From Angomonas deanei (taxonomy: Eukaryota; Euglenozoa; Kinetoplastea; Trypanosomatida; Trypanosomatidae), in NCBI GenBank assembly GCA_903995115.1, contig LR877148.1:126501-190500 (forward strand): a DNA stretch of 64,000 nt, written 5' to 3'. Every line of letters begins with the position of its first letter. Positions within the stretch are counted from its first letter, which is position 1. The notes below the pieces were generated by a model that worked only from the letters and a program-made list of their open reading frames with translations, did no database searches and had not been told where the DNA came from. Below, one piece after another: positions 21,487 through 33,600 of the stretch. A program made the translations under genes and the position numbers.

Positions 21487-21876
21487 TGACGTACGTTCTT
21501 TACTAGGAAAAGAAAAAGGAGGAAAAAGGTGTCACACTCAATAAAGTTGAAAACAAAGGATCTTCTCACACTATCGTAGATAATACATATCGTTTGACTT
21601 TAATTTAGGGCAAAGCCATGAACAACAGAAGAAATGAAAAAAAAAAAAAAAAGGTAGTAACAACATATATTACAGGAATTCAAATCTCTACGCCGTTTCT
21701 GTAGAAACAAAAGATGGTTTGTGTGGCAACATTTGACGAAAGGGAATGAAACATAATATGGGGGTGACCCACAAACAAGGAAAAAAAAAATGGATAGTTT
21801 ACAACAATCATTTCGTAATTAGGTAGGAAAACAAAAAACAGTAATAATAAAAAAAAAAAGTTAGAACGTTTTGTAC
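21487..21876 (-). promoter_or_regulatory. Spacer with trans-splice acceptor for PET191
   Basis: On the coding strand a long C/T tract (21505-21532) ends in TAG, with the AG at 21503-21504, 16 nt before the PET191 ATG. This is one of the clearest acceptors in the window. The remaining 21535-21876 holds the 3' UTR of the upstream kinase gene, with plus-strand A18 and A9-10 runs and no gene I can support. Confidence 0.75.
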
Positions 21877-23196
21877 TCATGCCAACATTTCAACCGGACT
21901 TTTGGGGAGCCGTACTCGGACGGTAGTGCCCTTTCCTACTCTGGAGTAAACATCGATCGACCCACCCCACATGTCAGAGTACACCTTCGACGTGGAGAGT
22001 CCAACGCCGAAGCCGCACAAGTGACTTTCAAAGTGCTCACTAGTTGTCCACCCAAACCGCCAAATTTTTTCACCATGCTTCAGTGGCACGCCACCTGCCG
22101 TGTCCTCCACATCCACTACGACCCACTCGTCATCAACAGTATACTTGACGTTGATCTCGGTGTCCGTGTTGGTTTTCAGACTGGCGACACACGCATTCTT
22201 CAGAATCTCTCGAAAGATGTAACTATAGTGCCCGACGACGGAGTAGATACGAGACGTGCGGGGGTGACGGTCGGAGATCGGGGTGATGGGTGGCTGGTCG
22301 CAGGAGCGGAAGAGGTGTCCCTCCGGCTCCTTGCCCAGTATCGTGTCGTCCTCGTCAATGTTAATCGTCAGCGACCCTTGGTGGTCCTCGCCTTGCATGT
22401 TGGAAAATATATCCGCCACCTCATCCCCCGCGGCCTTGATGAGCTCGGGGATGTCGGTATCCTCGCAGACGACGACGGGGTAGACATCGGGCCGAATGCA
22501 GTGCAGCAAGTGTTCCTGCATTACACGCCATGAGACGTGGTTCCTAAAAAAGCACGAAAACCACGCGTTTTCTTCGACGGAGTTGATGGAGGTTTCATTG
22601 ACCAATATATCCAGTAACGACTGTTTCGGCCGTAGTATTTCTAGGGCAATGTCGAGCGGTAACTCTTCTAAATTGACGTCCCCCTTTAACAGCATTCGTT
22701 CGGCCTCTTCGTGGTTGGTAATTTGTGACTTCATTGGACGGCGCCAGTCGCTCTCTTGGGGTCCATCGCTGATGGAATCAAACACTAAAGAGTTGTCATC
22801 GGTGTTCAGAAGATAGGAATAGCGGCTCTTGGTTGCACAAGAACTACTGCTGAGGGAAAGGTCGCTGCTATCGGTACTCAGACCATTCTCCGCGGCGCGC
22901 TGTAACCCGACGCAGTAGACAAACTCCCGCTGTGACACACGTTGTAGCCAGCGTAGACCGGTCGACGTGGGCCACGAGAGTCGTTCCTTAATAATAGGGT
23001 CGGAGAAGGCGCTATAGGCGTACGCGGTGCGGATGGCTAGCTGTTCGGTAAAAAATCGGACTCGCTCTTCGTGACTGACATGAGGGGCGGCGAGACGGAA
23101 AGGGGTGCGCTCTAGGGAAAGAAACTTTTGGATTAAGCTGGGGGTCCCACTCTTATCTATTTTTCGAATAAGAGAATCGTACTTGTGAAGGGGCAT
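21877..23196 (-). CDS. Mitochondrial PDK/BCKDK-like protein kinase (GHKL ATPase fold)
   Basis: 439-residue protein of the pyruvate dehydrogenase kinase / branched-chain ketoacid dehydrogenase kinase family. The N-terminal helical region has the family's opening pattern (SGTPSLIQKFL, then an RTAYAY segment). The C-terminal ATP-binding domain shows the N box in EILKNACVAS, G1 in DVEDTAGGVPLKHGEKIWRFGWTT, and G2 in GFGVGLSTSKVY. Such kinases phosphorylate and switch off mitochondrial 2-oxoacid dehydrogenases, so this one may set how pyruvate is divided between PDH and the amplified decarboxylase; that link is inference. A Ser-rich low-complexity insert lies at about residues 110-135. The start follows a good splice acceptor; the reading frame upstream is just the pyrimidine tract translated. 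Confidence 0.82.
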   Translation of the reverse strand: MPLHKYDSLIRKIDKSGTPSLIQKFLSLERTPFRLAAPHVSHEERVRFFTEQLAIRTAYAYSAFSDPIIKERLSWPTSTGLRWLQRVSQREFVYCVGLQRAAENGLSTDSSDLSLSSSSCATKSRYSYLLNTDDNSLVFDSISDGPQESDWRRPMKSQITNHEEAERMLLKGDVNLEELPLDIALEILRPKQSLLDILVNETSINSVEENAWFSCFFRNHVSWRVMQEHLLHCIRPDVYPVVVCEDTDIPELIKAAGDEVADIFSNMQGEDHQGSLTINIDEDDTILGKEPEGHLFRSCDQPPITPISDRHPRTSRIYSVVGHYSYIFREILKNACVASLKTNTDTEINVKYTVDDEWVVVDVEDTAGGVPLKHGEKIWRFGWTTSEHFESHLCGFGVGLSTSKVYSDMWGGSIDVYSRVGKGTTVRVRLPKSPVEMLA

Positions 23197-23240
23197 TTCC
23201 ACTCTACAAACTACGGGAAGGGGGAAGAGAGAGAAAACGG
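23197..23240 (-). promoter_or_regulatory. Trans-splice acceptor for the PDK-like gene
   Basis: On the coding strand a C/T-rich tract (about 23213-23240) ends in GTAG, with the AG at 23211-23212, 14 nt before the ATG at 23196. A second AG lies 6 nt further downstream. Confidence 0.65.
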
Positions 23241-23480
23241 TGTTGGGGTGAAACCGACTAGGGGCGTGCGATAACGAAAAAAAAAAAAAAAACAATATCC
23301 CTCGACAAGCAAAAAGGAAAAGGTGCTCTTGTATTTATTACGCTTAGCTACGGACCTGAAGTAATATCATATACTCTTCAATTTTGAACCGAAAAAAAAA
23401 AAAAGTTGAAAATGATCAACGCTACTAGTAAAAAAGAATGAAAAACACAAAAAAAAACGGGTGGACGATACAATAATGGT

Positions 23481-24389
23481 TTAACGGAGGAATCCATTCA
23501 GCAAGTTATCACACTGTGTCCCGCCGCACAGCATATTGTTCTCTTCGAACGCCTTACGCAGTTTGCTTTGAAGACCTTCAATGTTGTTTTCCGCGAGAAG
23601 GTTGGATGTGGAGACCAAAACGCGCCACATGAGAGGGTTGGAAGAATCCTTCGCCGACCACTGCTCCACGGAAATGGTAATATCCAGAGGGGACTTGCCA
23701 CCGTACACATCAAAGGCGCCGACGGTGGTGTACTCGTAGGTTTTCAACACCCCCAACGTCCCTTTGCTCGTGGTGATCTGGTTAAAGCCAGGAAACACAT
23801 TCTGTACCTGGGCGAACGTCATGAGGCGGTTCTTCTCCTTGGTGAGGAGGCTACTTTCGAAGATGAACTTGCGGGTGGCGTTGTTGAACACGACGGCACG
23901 GATTTTGTACTGTATCTTTTCGTAATCCACGTTTGGCATCACCTCCATGGAGAGGGACGGGTAGGCGTCACAGAGTTTGTCGAACATGGCCCGTAGCTCA
24001 AAGGCGTACAAGTCATTCTTCGTTCGACGGAACAGACGGAAACCGTTCGCCCCCATCGTGCCATCTCCCGTATCAAGCCACTCGATTGTCTTATTCTCGT
24101 CCTCGGCGCCCTTCTCCACTTCCGACAGCTCCGCCTTGTACTTGGAAAGCACACCCGTCATGACGGAGACAATGTCCTCGAAGCGGGTCTCCGGCTTGAG
24201 CAGGTTGTCGTGTACCACCTCGCTGGCCCTATCCTGGCAGTTGGAGTTTTGGTTCTGGACGGCCGAAAAGAAGATGAGGATCACCACTAAAATGACGGAA
24301 AAGACGAGCAAGAAGCTGGTCGTGCGGCGCAGCAGTAATAGCGTTTCACGGTGGTTCACCGAGAGAGACTTGGTCTTATGTTTGCTCAT
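23481..24389 (-). CDS. Single-pass membrane protein of unknown function
   Basis: 302 residues, no family recognised. A basic N-terminus of about 25 residues precedes one strong transmembrane segment (SFLLVFSVILVVILIFFSAV, about 26-45). About 255 hydrophilic residues follow, probably facing the lumen or outside (positive-inside rule, type II). The soluble part mixes helix and strand, has two possible N-glycosylation sites (NKT and NAT), and ends with a cysteine pair (CGGTQC) close to the C-terminus. No GPI signal, catalytic motif or repeat is seen. An A-run lies directly before the ATG on the coding strand, and the likely splice acceptor is further upstream. Stop is TAA. Confidence 0.72.
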   Translation of the reverse strand: MSKHKTKSLSVNHRETLLLLRRTTSFLLVFSVILVVILIFFSAVQNQNSNCQDRASEVVHDNLLKPETRFEDIVSVMTGVLSKYKAELSEVEKGAEDENKTIEWLDTGDGTMGANGFRLFRRTKNDLYAFELRAMFDKLCDAYPSLSMEVMPNVDYEKIQYKIRAVVFNNATRKFIFESSLLTKEKNRLMTFAQVQNVFPGFNQITTSKGTLGVLKTYEYTTVGAFDVYGGKSPLDITISVEQWSAKDSSNPLMWRVLVSTSNLLAENNIEGLQSKLRKAFEENNMLCGGTQCDNLLNGFLR

Positions 24390-24634
24390 TTTTTTTTTTT
24401 GTAGTTTGCTTCTTCTTATTTAGATTAAATAGACTACTTCTTATAATTAGGGAGGAGTGAAAAATACGTAAAACAAACCGCGCACTAGAGGAATCAAAGG
24501 AGCAAAACACTTTCAATAGCAATTGAGGTAAACAAACTAAAATGTTAGTATTTGAATTCAATACATCCATATGCTATATTACATAGTGTATAAAAAAAAA
24601 AGTTATTCTATCATGACTAATGTGCGACATAAGG

Positions 24635-27600
24635 TTAGTCATCGGAGTCTAGCACGAGGGCCACGGATTCCAGGGTCCACAGGGAGGAATGAGCGTTGGT
24701 GGCAAGGTCGGCCATAAAGACAAGACCGACACCCGCGGCATTACGTCGATCGGTGGTGACGTACACTGGCGTACTGAATGTCCCCACATTCTTCACACGA
24801 GAGGACTCGGTCGGGACAATTTGCAAAATGGGCATCTCGGATATCAACTCCTTCTTTCGTTGTTGCGTCAGCTGCTGCGTCTCGGAGTCCCATCGGGCGC
24901 CCTGAATGAACAAACCCGTGATATACGCACCGTCCTTGGCGTTCTCCTTCACATCGTCCTCGGTGTGCATGTTGGTGGCGGTCGTGACAATCGTCGAGCG
25001 GTCCAGCGGCCACTTGTACTTGCGGCACGTCACCTGGACGAGGGCGGACAGATAGGAGTCGGGCACCATCAGACCAGACAGCCACATGCACTTGGGCTCC
25101 CCGTTCATGCTCCAGCGCTGGTACTGCTGCAGCCGACGCTGGAAGTGGGCGAGCCACCGCCCCAAGTTTTTGCGGGTCGCAGGGGCGAAGCGTCGCCAGG
25201 CGGCCGGCAGCTGTCCGTTATTGAGGGAGAGGGCCAAATCATCCAAGTCACTGCTCATACCAATCTCACCGGCCAGCGCGCGCTGCAGCTCCTTGAGCGA
25301 AGAGGACATGGTGTTCACCAGCACATTCCAGCGCTGCACCTCTTGCAATAGCACCACCTGCGTCGGTTGAACCGCATCGAAGCCATTCTCACTCGCCCGC
25401 TCATTTTCTTTTCGTGTCACTTGCTTCATATCGAACGGTTGGGGGATTTGGCTCAAAATGTCGTCCGTCAGCTTTAGCAGCATCTGCTCCTTGGATTCCC
25501 CACCGCCGCTGACCGCGCCGGAGCGTGGCATCAACTCAATCAAGCTGGACCACATAATCTCCGTCGCGTTACGGAGGTAACCGGTTTCTGCGTTGGGGTG
25601 CAAACCGAACACATTTGGGGTATTAGCGTTGGGGAAGGAATCGACCTGCGCCACCATTTGCGCCAGTGTGACCTTTTGACCCTCGCCGGCCTCGGTGGGC
25701 AGGCAGTAGTCGACGTCCTCGTTGGCGAAGAAGTGGAAGGGCTGGAAGGTATCAAAGAGGAAATCACCAAAGTACTCCTCCAAGTAGGTCGTCACGACAC
25801 GACGATCCATCGAGTCGGAGACACGACCGCCGTACATGGCCTCTCCCACCAAATAACGCAGCGTCTCCCACGGGACGGGGTCCTTGTTCACATACGCTTT
25901 GGTTAGGTATGTATCCAATAGCTGCATGGAGACGGTGAAATCGGTTTCGTTAAAGTCATAAATGACGTTCCACCCAATCTTTCCGTACTTTCGGCGCTCC
26001 TGCACCACCGCGTGGAAGAAGGCCAAGGTGAACACCAGTGGTCGGAAGGAGGGGTGCACGCAGGCATCCAGCTGCTCCTCGCTCACCTTGGAGAGCGTGT
26101 TCTTCATGTTCATCTTGAGACCATTCGGCGGCTCGTTCACCACCTTCAGGGAGCGCTGCAAGATACCCATTGGGAACTCCGTGCTCGGCTCCGTCGTGAG
26201 CCACAAGCGGAACTGATCGTGCGGGGGTTGTTGATCCATCTTTTCAATCGTCTTCTCCAAATCCTTCATCCACGTGGCGAGCAAGTGGCAGTTCTGCAGC
26301 AGCACCCAGTGGCCTCGCACGGCTCCCAGCTCCACCATCTTCATGGCCTCCTCACCTTGGCCTTGACCTAAGGAAATGGAGCGCAGCTTGTCGATGCCCA
26401 CCTCCTTGGTGGCTAGTTTGACAATTTCATCGGTGGGGTTCGCACCAGGGGACACAATGCACACGACAGGCGCCATCGCCGAACTCTTGTCCAACACCTC
26501 CTTGTAGCGCAAAATGGGCGGCATGACAAACTTCTCGCCCAGCAAGTCGCAGGTCGAGATAAAGTTGGTGACACCATTGTAGACACGGTCGGAGCGGAAA
26601 CAGCGCAGGAGGCAGAGGAGGTGGAACTCGGACATCTTTTCACGGTAGCCACACGGGATCGTGCTCTCCGGATCCTCTGGGCGGTCCAGCGTAAACCACG
26701 CCTTCCACTCCTCCTCCTTGTCCTTCACATCCTCGGCGAGCTTCGCGAACACATCCAGTGTCTGGCCCAACTTGCAGATATCATTCCACTGCCGCTCGGT
26801 GAGCCAGTCGGTGGGGTTGGGTGGGAAGTCCTTGGAGGCCAACACACAGCCGCGGAGGAAGAACTCAATCTCGCTGCTCTGCAGGCGTCCCTCCTGTCCG
26901 AGAAGACGAATAGCGATCTGCATGGAGAGCATCAGCTTGTCCTTTTCAAAGATACCCGTGCACACGTAGCAGTACAAGTTGTAGGTGACAGCGTTGATAA
27001 TATTGTTCAGACGATCCTGAATCTCAAAGGACGGGTCACTCTTGAGAATGGAATAGGCAAACACATCGTGTAGAAAGGCGGAGAGGGAGTACTCGTACAT
27101 GGGATTGATCTTGGAAAGCTCGGAGATGATAAAGTACAGCACCGCACCCCGTTTGGCGGCGGGGCGGTACTGTTGACGTGAGATTTCGGTCGTCCTTGCC
27201 GTTTCCTTCGCCTGATCGAGCTTCTGTCCGACCTCGGTGGCGCTGTTTTTAGTATTCTCCAGCGTCGCAATCAGGTCGTCGTTATCGAGAATATTGCCGG
27301 TCGCCAGTGTCAGTTCACGAATCAACGTGTCCTCGAGCTCCTTGAGTTGGGCGCGGCTCTCCGCCATCGTCTGCACTAGTTCCTCACTCATTCGCTGCAA
27401 GTCACTACGCTCACTCGCCACGACGTAGTTGAGCAGCTGCGACTCCAGACCATCCTCGGTGACACCGTAGTTGATCACAATCGTCTTACCGAACACTTCT
27501 GCAGTGTACTCCGGGTTCGACAGCTTCGTACAGAGGTAGAGCTTGAAGTTGTTGTCCCAAGGAATCTCCTTGTCCCCAATGTGGATGAGCTGCTGACCAG

Positions 27601-30600
27601 ACTCAATACGGAAGTGGGGGTCGAGCACGCTGTCGATGATGGGATCAATGAACTCATCCACATTCTCAAAGAGGAACGGATTACCGTACTGAATGGCAAA
27701 CTCCAGCCGCTTCAAAAAGTCGGGATCACTAAACGTGGCGGACTCGAAACGGGGGTTGCTCTGGTGCTGTCGTTTGATCCAGTTCACGGCCTGCATCTGA
27801 GGGTCGATACAGAGTGGGAAGCGAATCTTCCCCGCACGCTTTCCTTTACCAGTGTAGTCGGTGTTGAGGCAGGTGAGAATACCGTTTTGCACAGAGAGTT
27901 CATCGGACGGCAGACCATCACTGGCCCACTGCGAAACGGCCACCTCATCGACCAGCAGCCGGCGAATCTCCAGCGACTCGGAGTGGGGGATCTTTCGCTC
28001 CTCAATGTCCTTCAGCCACATGTTGTTCAGCGCCTCTTGACGGTAGGGGAACGTGAAGGCACCCGCGTACGACAGGAAGGCCGCTCCGACGAGGCAGTCA
28101 CCCACCAAGTCGTTTCGAGAGGCGCTCAGGGAGGTCTTCTCCTCCGTCCAGCGGACTCGCTCAGAGCCAAAACCGTCAATGAGCTTCTTCGCCGCGTGCA
28201 GTCGTCGCTCCATCAACGCCTTCTCCTGTTGGAGCTGGCGTGCCTCCTTCATACCCGCCTCGAGCTGGACCTCCAGGCGACGCAAGTTCTCGGTCAGCTG
28301 GTCAATCTCGGAGCGGCAGGCATCCAACTGCTCCTCGGCAGTTTCCTTGGCCTTTTGGAGCTGGCGCACCCTTTCCTGCTTGGGGAACACTTCCTTCGCC
28401 ACACCCCAGTACTGCTTCATCGCCTCGACCCAAATCATCAGACCAGACGCCGCCATACTCACCTTCTTCAAGTCGTTCGAGTTCACCGGGAATTCCTTCA
28501 AGATTTTGTTGATTTCGTTCATCTTGCCCTGGTTGAGGGTCGGCGTGAGGGCGTCAATGTCCACCAGGGAACGAATAAAGTCACTCTGACCCATCATAAT
28601 CTTACCCGCCTCCCAGGTCGGGGAGACGCCCTTCACCACGCATACCATTCGTACGACCGCCACCACGTTGACAGGCGGCTTCGCAAAGGAACGGAGCTCT
28701 GTAATACTCTTCGGGTTAATATGGCGCACAGCCTCCATAGCCTCCTCCAGGGCCGGCATCGCCTGCTCCAGCACCACTTGCGCCTCGGCCGTTTCCTTCT
28801 CGATTTCTTCGTTCTGCACGTTTAGCTCAGACTCCATCGTGAGGGCCTCCTCTTTGCGTACTTCTCCCTTCGACTTTTGCTCTGTCACCTCCGCCGTCAT
28901 CTTGTCATTCACCTCCTGCTTCTCGCGCAGGGTCACCTCCTTCTCCGCGAGCTCGTCCTGCAGCACCTTCACGTCCTCCTGTGCACGGTGCAGCTTTTCG
29001 AGACCAACGGTGAACTTTTCCACCAAATCGTCAATGCTTTCTCGCTTCGTAATGAGTAACTTGGAGTAGTTCGCCATAAAGCCCAAAAAGTTCTTTGGAG
29101 TCACATAGTTGTACCGCTTGAGCTCATTGTGGAACTTGATGGAGAGGTCATCTGCCGTCATGTGCACATTCACCATGTGGTCGACGATGGCGCTTCGGAA
29201 CTCATCAGGGAGGTCCTCCTCCGCCAGCATCTTGGCACCCACGGCTTGCAGCGCCTGCGCAGGCCACTTTTCAAACCAATCGATCGTCGTATTGTTAATC
29301 AAACTTGGAAAGTTACGGCAGCGGGTGCGTAGTGTGTCACCGGAAGGACTCATGGAGAGCACAATGTGAAGGTTGTCACGGCAACGAGACACAAAGGCGG
29401 ACCACTTGTTTTCCTTGGAAGGCGCCAGCTTCATGGCCTCCACCTCGTCGGCGACAGCATTGTACAACGGTTCTTTTTCTTCCTCCGGGAAGAGGGCGGG
29501 GACCATACCAGAGGCCAACATGTTGTTGATGAGCTCCAAAAATCCCTCCTCCTTCACGTGTCCATCCATAAAGAGAAAGACGACCTTCTCCTTCTGGACA
29601 CCGATGCGATGATACAACCCCTTCAAGTCCTCCCGAAAGGCGTCCTCGTTGTAGTTACGGGACAGGACAATCTCAAATACACCCATGCCGCATATGGCCG
29701 CGGACAGCTTCGCGAGGGACTGTTTACCACTACCACCAACACCGACGAGCAGACAGTGCCCACGAGGCAAGGACAGCACGCGGGTGATACGCAGCAAGTG
29801 CTCGGAGGGACCAGTACTCGAACATGACAAGCTCCTACTTCTTCGTAGAGCTATCATAGGGCCATATCGAACATGACAAGATCCACCTTCTTCGTAGAAG
29901 CATTCATCTCATCCATGAAAGAGTCCACCAAGGCGCGGGCGCGGCTGTAGTCCCCGAGATCCTCGTACACACGCGCCATCTCGAATTCGCTGTTGGGGAC
30001 AAAGTCGCCAAAGTCACCCATTAGGATGGGATCCGCCATCACAGTCGCCTTGTGATTGCCAAAGTGACGCTCAATTTCCTTCTCCACTCCATCCCGCACA
30101 AACTGCTTGTCCTTCAGGTCCGACATGCGGTCAATGAACACGCGGGTGATTTCATTGCGCCACAAGCGAAGAATACTCTCCACCGTCGCGAACTTTTCTG
30201 GGGTGGCGCGGCACAGGCCCTCGTAGACACGCGAGAGATCGCGCAGGTTGAAAATGTAATGGAACTTGGCGGGGGTCGCCGGCAGGGAAAGAACGAGGCT
30301 CTGATAGAGCTTTAGGGTCATGTTGGTGATGCTTTCCGCCAGCTGGCTGGCCTCCGTCGAGAGGGACTTGAACGAGTCGCTGAGGATTTGGGAGTAAATG
30401 GTGTGAATCGACTCGTCCTCGGGGAACACAATGTTGAACACGGTGAACAGGGACACAAAACGGGGGTCGAGCGCATTTCTGCCACCACCGGGAGGGGCCA
30501 TGGCGGACACAAACTGGGTGTCGCGCACATTCTTGAACAGGAGGTCCTTGCGGTCGTACCAGGACTGGTACTCAATGAGTAGCTTAAGGAACGCAATGGG

Positions 30601-33600
30601 CTGCTGGGTGCCGTAAAGGTCGACGTTGGGCATATTCACATCGTCAATAAACACGACGAGACGCTTCTTGGCAGGGGGGCCGAGCACGGTGTTGGTTCTC
30701 TTCTCAATATTATCCTCCATGGTGCGCTGGGCATCCAGACTGGTCGTACGGGAACTAAAGTTCATCTCCAGAATCATCTCCTCCAGTTCGCTGCCGTCGC
30801 CTTCCTCGGCCGCCGCGAGGGCGCGATTCTTCAATGCCACTAGGTAAGACTGGATCGTCACGGTTTTGGCGGTACCACTTTCTCCGACGAACAGCACGGG
30901 CGTGCGGTTGAGCACAATCTTGTTCAGCAGCCACGTGTTGCGCTCCGTGTCGACGGTGGACACCAGCAAGGAGCTAAACTTTTGCCCTGGTAGTCTCTCG
31001 AACGGCTTAATCAACACATTCCATGGTCTCCAGCGATTATCCTGCAGATCAAAGAAGTAGTCGAACATGGTCTTTCGCTCTGGAAGCGATCCAGAGCCAA
31101 CAAAACGGGTCAAGAAGTTGTCTCCCACGTCCTGCAGATTCCACCCACTGAGCTTCTTGATAAAAACATCAAATCGCTCCCGATCCTCCTTGGACTCGAC
31201 CAGCGCACCGAAACTCCACACGCAGCAGAAGATGTACACACACTGGAGGGCACGGGGCTCTAGCGCCGCCGTCTTTGGTGCGATCGTCGTCAGCATCGTC
31301 GTCAGCTGTTTCACCATGTTGAGGGGGTTGGACGGAATGACCAACTTGAGTGGCTTGGTGATTTCGCCGCCCTCGACGCCCTCCAACACAAAGTCAATCA
31401 ACGGCGCAATGAACTGGTCCGCCAGCTCCTGCAGGGTCTCCTGTTCGTCGCGGGGGCGGGTGAGCTGCCAGGAGTACATGAAGGGCTTCCATCCGAGGTT
31501 GATGGGGTCCAAAAACACCATACCAACACGCGACACGGTGGCCGGGGAGGCGTACTGCAAGTCGCCCACCTCAAACAGCAGAGAGCACTGCGTGTTCAAC
31601 CGGATACGCTCACCGTTCGGCAGGGTGAGGAGTTTGTTATCGTCCATGACAGAGTTCATATCCTCCACCCACTTTGCATCCACGTCACCGTCAAAAATGA
31701 CGTAGCGCTTCTCCTTTTGGCCCTCCTCCAGTGGCTTGTTGATGTTACGGAAAATGTTGGAGAAGATACCATCGCTCCAACTGCGGGTCATGGGGTCCAT
31801 GTAACCGTACAAGAGGGAGGTAGGCTGCGCCTTGGGGTTGATGACGAACAATTTCGTGAGCAGGCCGAGCTCCGTCTGGGCGCTGGACAGTGTGTCAATC
31901 ACGACGGACTTACCGCCGCCGGTGGGGCCGACCACCATGGAAGTGTGTCTCGTCTGCATCGTTTCGTACAATTGGACCACTTTATCGATTTGCTTCGGGT
32001 CAATTTTAAAGTTCTTTTCCTTCAGAACACGCGTGGCGGCTTGGGCCAAATTCTCCTGCGGCACACGAGTGGGATCCAAACCGGGGAAGAGATCCCCAAT
32101 TAGACCCTTGAAGAGCGGATCGTCCTGCGCGATGAACTTGGGGGCGTTCATATCACGAAGCGCACGCATCAGCACAGACTCCTCCGACAGCTCCGGTGAA
32201 CCACGCTTCAGCTGACCAGCCATCACCAGCACCGCCTTCAGGGCACGCAGACCCCAATCGTAGTGGTGCTGCTTCGACAGCTGACCCTTAGCGAGCGAGT
32301 ATAGCGTGACCATCTTCTTGGCCAACTCCCTGGCCGTCGTAAAACCCTCGGAGAAGAGCATATTCTCCGCAATGAGCTCCATGTCCGGCACCACCATCAC
32401 CACCGGTCGGAAGAGGGCCTTGAGGTTGTCCGGTAACTCGACACGTCCGGCGTAACCGGGGTTCATGGTGATGAAGACACCGACCGTCGAGATAATCTTA
32501 ATGACCGAGTCGCCGAAGGCGAACTCGCTCTCCTTGTTGCGAAGGGCAGATTGGATGGAGCGGAGCTGTTCCGACACCACGGACAGCACGGGAAGCTCGA
32601 TACGGTTGAACTCATCGAAGCACCCCCACGAGCCCGTCTGCGACAGACCGGAAAAGATGGTACCCATCGCCTTGTAGTCCAAACCTTCACCGCAGTTGAA
32701 CACCACACACTGGATGGCCATCGCCTTCGCCAAATCCTTGACGGACTCTGTCTTACCGGTACCAGCGGGGCCACCAGGGGCACCACCCAGACTGAAGGTC
32801 AGGGCTTGGGTGAGCGTCATGAAGCATCGGTCCGTCAGTGGTGTAATCACCAGCCGTCCGTTCAACCCCATGTACTCGAACCCATACGTCGAAGCGGCCC
32901 GTACACTGCTGAATCACGCACGTGTCGACGCTCTTCTCCCAGTAGAAACGTAACTGAGACTCCCAGTCAAACTCACGAGCATCCACGATGGAGTCGCGGA
33001 CGAAGCGGTCGACAATATCCCTACCGTGGACATCCACAATAATAAGCGTGTTAATCTTCTTGCGGTACTGCTTGTCGATATCACGGCCCATCTCGCCGAC
33101 GAGATCCAGCAGCTGGGACTTGAGCTTCACGGACAGCTCCTTCACGGCCGCCTTCTTCCCCTTCTTGACTTCATCAAAGGCATTTTCAATCTCAAACGTC
33201 CAGAAGATCTTGGCGCCTGTGAGCGTGATCATGCCATGGTACTTTTGCAGCCAATCCAACCGCGTCATCTTGGGGTAGTAGAAGACGCCAGCCTTCATGA
33301 TGTCATGCAGCGTGGAGCGGGATTCCTCCAGCACATTCTGCAGCCACTCCTCCACAGGGACGCCGTCCGTCCGGACTGGGTTGGCAAAGTCGACCCGCTC
33401 TCCTTCCTGCGACTCGACACCGCAGACGGTCTCGTCGTTCTCGCTCTTGAAGAGCAACTTGGCGCTGTTGTCGAACATTTTGAGCATGTGGTCCTGAACC
33501 GACTTGGCCGTGCTGGACGCCAAAATGGAAAGCAGCTCGTCGTCGGAGATGAAGTAAAACCTGGAAAAGAGGCGTCGCTTGGTTTCCAAATAGTTACTGA

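Noticed and set aside
29804-29856. The dynein insertion as a cis-spliced intron
   Set aside because: No GT...AG pair around it restores the conserved protein, kinetoplastid introns are extremely rare, and 53 nt is very short. Its relation to the neighbouring 32 bp explains it better as a duplication.
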